A DNA stretch of 6,905 bases, taken from DATKYV01 sp035528275 (GTDB taxonomy: Bacteria; Acidobacteriota; Terriglobia; UBA7540). A program made the translations under genes and the position numbers. The stretch is from NCBI GenBank assembly GCA_035528275.1, contig DATKYV010000349.1:1-6905 (forward strand). Reading direction: 5' to 3'. The notes under the pieces were generated by a model, which had not been told where the DNA came from, ran no database searches, and worked only from the letters and a program-made list of their open reading frames with translations. Below, in pieces: positions 5,142-6,905 of this stretch; positions within the stretch are counted from its first letter, which is position 1; every line of letters starts with the position of its first letter.

Positions 5142-5867
5142 GTCCCTGGTGAGTTCCCAATCTGGACAACGCTGACACTGGGGTTCGTTCTAGGCATGCG
5201 CCACGCCCTCGACGCCGACCACCTGGCCGCCGTCTCCACCATCGTCACCGAGGAGCGGAGCCTTCTGCGCTCCTCGCTCGTCGGGGTTTTCTGGGGGGCG
5301 GGGCACACAGCCGCGCTCCTGGTATTCGGCCTCGCCGTAGCGGCCTTCAGGGTGACGCTCACGCCGCGCTTCGCACAGTTCCTGGAATTCGTCGTCGGCT
5401 GCATGCTCATCTACCTGGGATCGAACGTCCTAGTAAAGCTCGCGAAGGGCCAAGCGATGCACGTCCACGCGCACGACCATGAGCATCAGGGTGTGGCTCA
5501 CTCCCATCTCCACCTGCACTTGGGCGAAATGGAACACTCGCACGGGCACCGCACGTTGCGGCTGGGCGGCAGACCTTTTGTGGTGGGAGTCGTGCACGGC
5601 TTGGCCGGGACCGCGGCGCTAATGATGATGGTGGTGGGCGCGATCCCTTCCCTGATTGTGGCCGCCGGGTATATCCTGGTTTTCGGCGTGGGCTCGATTG
5701 GAGGCATGGTGGTGATGAGCCTCCTCATGACTCTGCCCCTGGCTCTGGCCGCCCAGCGCGTGCGGCTGATCGAGCGCATCATCCGGCTGGCCGCCGGATT
5801 GTTCAGCTTGGGCTTCGGCCTGTTTCTTGCCTGGGATGTGGGCCTGATTCAATCTATGATCAGGTAG
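5139..5867 (+). CDS. Nickel/cobalt transporter of the NiCoT/UreH (NicO-like) type
   Basis: This inner-membrane protein, about six helices in 242 aa, should move Ni2+ or Co2+. The signature HX4DH is present as H22-ALDA-D27-H28 within RHALDADHLAAVSTIV in the first helix, where it forms the metal-selective site in NiCoTs. A second conserved element, VVHGLAGTAAL (about 151-161), and GSIGGMVVMSLLMTLP (185-200) match UreH-like members. A loop at 108-137 contains 12 histidines in 30 residues, alternating with other residues, typical of a metal-gathering loop. Translation starts at GTG 5139. The frame has a stop at 5097-5099, and GGGAGG (5122-5127) lies 11 bases upstream, slightly long. The start codon lies in a possible masking hairpin. 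A cysteine-rich small gene follows at 10 bp. No urease or hydrogenase genes are present to tell nickel from cobalt, or uptake from export (RcnA-like efflux proteins also have His-rich loops). Confidence 0.85.
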   Translation: MVPGEFPIWTTLTLGFVLGMRHALDADHLAAVSTIVTEERSLLRSSLVGVFWGAGHTAALLVFGLAVAAFRVTLTPRFAQFLEFVVGCMLIYLGSNVLVKLAKGQAMHVHAHDHEHQGVAHSHLHLHLGEMEHSHGHRTLRLGGRPFVVGVVHGLAGTAALMMMVVGAIPSLIVAAGYILVFGVGSIGGMVVMSLLMTLPLALAAQRVRLIERIIRLAAGLFSLGFGLFLAWDVGLIQSMIR

Positions 5868-5877
5868 GAGAGCAGCG

Positions 5878-6033
5878 GTGAGTGAGCCTGTTCGGCCCCC
5901 GGATGGGCCGATGCCCGCAGAGGAGCTTCCTGTGCAGTTCTGTCCGGTGTGCTCGCTGCGCCTCGAATCGCGCCACTGCAAGATGGTCTGTCCGCAGTGC
6001 GGTTATTTCATGTCCTGCTCGGAGTTTGATTAG
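5878..6033 (+). CDS. Small six-cysteine, zinc-ribbon-like protein, 51 aa
   Basis: GTG 5878 is preceded by AGGAG (5866-5870) at 7 bases, and this site overlaps the transporter's stop codon (TAG 5865-5867), so the two genes are almost certainly co-transcribed and possibly translationally coupled. A proline-rich start (SEPVRPPDGPMPAEELP) leads into CPVC (22-25), then HC (33-34), CPQCGY (38-43) and C47, ending SCSEFD. The two CxxC pairs are the hallmark of a zinc ribbon; C34 and C47 are extra. I recall similar short proteins with a CPxCGYxxxC ending as uncharacterised, mostly in acidobacterial-type genomes. Placement suggests metal binding or sensing linked to the transporter, but a general nucleic-acid- or protein-binding ribbon is equally possible. 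A different open frame (5882-6085) over the same DNA is arginine-rich and lacks the motif. Confidence 0.8.
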   Translation: MSEPVRPPDGPMPAEELPVQFCPVCSLRLESRHCKMVCPQCGYFMSCSEFD

Positions 6034-6059
6034 AGGCCGACACCGCAGGCATGAACGGA

Positions 6060-6088
6060 TTTACTTTCCACAGGTGTCCCGGTAGAAT
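6060..6088 (+). promoter_or_regulatory. Candidate sigma-70-type promoter for the STAS gene
   Basis: TTTACT (6060-6065, four of six) and TAGAAT (6083-6088, five of six) are 17 bases apart. Transcription would begin near 6095, giving a leader of about 84 bases to the ATG at 6179. The position between the cysteine-rich gene and the STAS gene fits a separate transcription unit. Confidence 0.5.
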
Positions 6089-6178
6089 GCCCAGTTCGGC
6101 GGCGCGAAGGACGCCAGAGACGTTTGAGCCGGGTTACGGAGCCGGACGGGGCGCTGCGCCAATCGGAGGAAACGATCT

Positions 6179-6532
6179 ATGGCACTTGAAATTACAGAGA
6201 AGGATACCAACGGCGTCACGGTGCTGACGCTCTCAGGCCGTGTAACCCTGGGCGACGAAAGCAACAAGCTTCGGACCCTATTCAAAGAAGTGCTGGCCAA
6301 GGGAAAGAACCGGCTGGTGGTGGACTTAGCGGACGTGGGCTACATCGACAGCGCCGGCTTGGGGACTCTGGTGGCCGGGTACACGACGGCGAGCAACCAG
6401 GGTGCCGGCATCAAGCTGGCAAATCTGACCAAGAAATTCCGCGAGCAGTTGAACATCACGAAGTTGGTGACCATTTTCGACGTGTATGACAGCGTTGAGG
6501 AAGCCGTGAAATCCTTCGCGTCGGGCTCTTGA
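6179..6532 (+). CDS. STAS-domain anti-sigma-factor antagonist (SpoIIAA/RsbV-like)
   Basis: This is a single-domain cytoplasmic switch protein of 117 aa. Such proteins bind an anti-sigma-factor kinase when unphosphorylated and so release a sigma factor; the kinase inactivates them by phosphorylating one serine. The N-terminal strands (LEITEKDTNGVTVLTLSGRVT) are followed by VVDLADVGYIDSAGLGTLV (47-65), where S58 in the D-S-A-G-L motif is the expected phosphorylation site. The C-terminal strand and helix (IKLANLTKKFREQL, then LVTIFDVYDSVEEAV) complete the fold. ATG 6179 has a strong ribosome site GGAGGA (6165-6170) at 8 bases. No partner kinase, phosphatase or sigma gene lies in the window, so its pathway is unknown. 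STAS proteins of this type also act in lipid transport or signalling complexes, but the intact serine motif favours partner switching. Confidence 0.93.
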   Translation: MALEITEKDTNGVTVLTLSGRVTLGDESNKLRTLFKEVLAKGKNRLVVDLADVGYIDSAGLGTLVAGYTTASNQGAGIKLANLTKKFREQLNITKLVTIFDVYDSVEEAVKSFASGS

Positions 6533-6544
6533 GTTTCTCTTGCA

Positions 6545-6590
6545 GGGCGGGCTTTCCCAAGCTCGCCCCGTGCTCTCTGGGGCGATTTTC
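6545..6590 (+). terminator. Overlapping terminator hairpins between convergent genes
   Basis: The first hairpin, GGGCGGGCTT (6545-6554) with AAGCTCGCCC (6559-6568), has 10 pairs including one G-U. The second, CGCCCC (6564-6569) with GGGGCG (6579-6584), is followed by ATTTTC, a short T-run as expected for intrinsic termination of the STAS transcript. They share 6564-6568, so only one forms at a time. The first may help stop or protect transcripts arriving from the opposite strand, although no T-run is present in that direction. Confidence 0.6.
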
Positions 6591-6620
6591 CCTCACGCGC
6601 CCGTAGAATTTCGCAACCCG

Positions 6621-6905
6621 CTACATCCCTGCCGGATTGTCCAGCCAGTAGATCGCCAGTCCGGAGAGAAGCTTGGGATAGAAGTCGGTGGATTTCTGCG
6701 GAAGCGCGTGGCCGGCAATGGCGTTTCCCCAGACCGCTTCCACCGGTGTCGGGTTCAATAGGAACGCAATCTCACCACGGCGCTCGTCCACTCTTCCTAC
6801 AGCGTCATCGAATTCCCGAACGTAGCTGAGGTTTTTCTCCTCGCGAACGGCCTGCCGGTCAACACCCAGCACCTGTTCGAGCAGCAGGCGATGAAGGATG
6901 ACAAC
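6621..6905 (-). CDS. DUF1015 family protein, C-terminal part (5' part outside window)
   Basis: The minus-strand frame is open from the window edge (6905) to TAG at 6623-6621, giving 94 residues. It begins VVILHRLLLEQVLGVD, with no start codon in view before the conserved sequence, so the true start lies to the right of the window. The LLNPTPVEAVWGNAIAGHAL segment and the PQKSTDFYPKLLSGLAI motif near the end are the characteristic C-terminus of DUF1015 (COG4198), a widespread family of roughly 400-residue cytoplasmic proteins with no established function. The protein ends normally with WLDNPAGM. It converges on the STAS gene, separated by the hairpins at 6545-6590. Confidence 0.9.
   Translation of the reverse strand, partial: VVILHRLLLEQVLGVDRQAVREEKNLSYVREFDDAVGRVDERRGEIAFLLNPTPVEAVWGNAIAGHALPQKSTDFYPKLLSGLAIYWLDNPAGM

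Noticed and set aside
5882..6085. A 67-codon frame over the cysteine-rich gene
   Set aside because: It lacks a ribosome site at a proper distance and is Arg/Ser-rich. The frame from GTG 5878 has paired CxxC motifs and an ideal ribosome site.

Overview
This GC-rich window is typical bacterial chromosome. The gene set fits a soil or environmental bacterium, most plausibly of the Acidobacteriota type: a CaCA-type cation exchanger, alanine dehydrogenase beside an AlaA-like transaminase, a stand-alone STAS antagonist, a DUF1015 protein, and several tiny orphan genes. The taxonomic guess is an inference from style, not proof. There are no tRNA or rRNA genes, transposases, phage genes or CRISPR arrays.

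Layout. Positions 1-81 are the tail of an unidentified + strand gene. A 479-base gap (82-560) holds a REP-like palindromic repeat (200-311) and a likely promoter (450-479). It leads into a 368-aa Ca2+/H+ antiporter of the CAX type (561-1667). Next come a complete 371-aa alanine dehydrogenase (1826-2941, all key residues present), a 28-bp palindromic repeat (2960-2987), and a 404-aa AlaA-like aminotransferase with its own promoter (3096-4310). A 65-aa orphan gene (4371-4568) and a 68-aa two-helix membrane protein with a long, foldable leader (4783-4989) follow. Then comes a two-gene operon: a NiCoT/UreH-type nickel-cobalt transporter starting at GTG (5139-5867), and a 51-aa six-cysteine zinc-ribbon-like protein (5878-6033). 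A promoter at 6060-6088 serves a 117-aa STAS anti-sigma-factor antagonist (6179-6532). It ends at overlapping terminator hairpins against the convergent 3' end of a DUF1015 gene that runs off the right edge (6905-6621, minus strand).

How the genes work together. Ald and the AlaA-like enzyme form an alanine/pyruvate/glutamate node. Acting together they can deaminate glutamate with NAD+ reduction, or assimilate ammonium in reverse. CAX and the NiCoT protein both move divalent cations but are not adjacent. The cysteine-rich 51-aa protein is translationally close to the transporter, its ribosome binding site overlapping the transporter's stop codon, so it may bind or buffer the same metal.

The best candidate for something undescribed is the transporter leader (5051-5141). 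A perfect 9-bp hairpin there overlaps a second hairpin that would bury the GTG start, the arrangement expected of a translational ON/OFF switch. The leader of the 68-aa membrane protein shows a similar start-codon-masking fold. Both are hypotheses read by eye from complementarity and need comparative or probing data.
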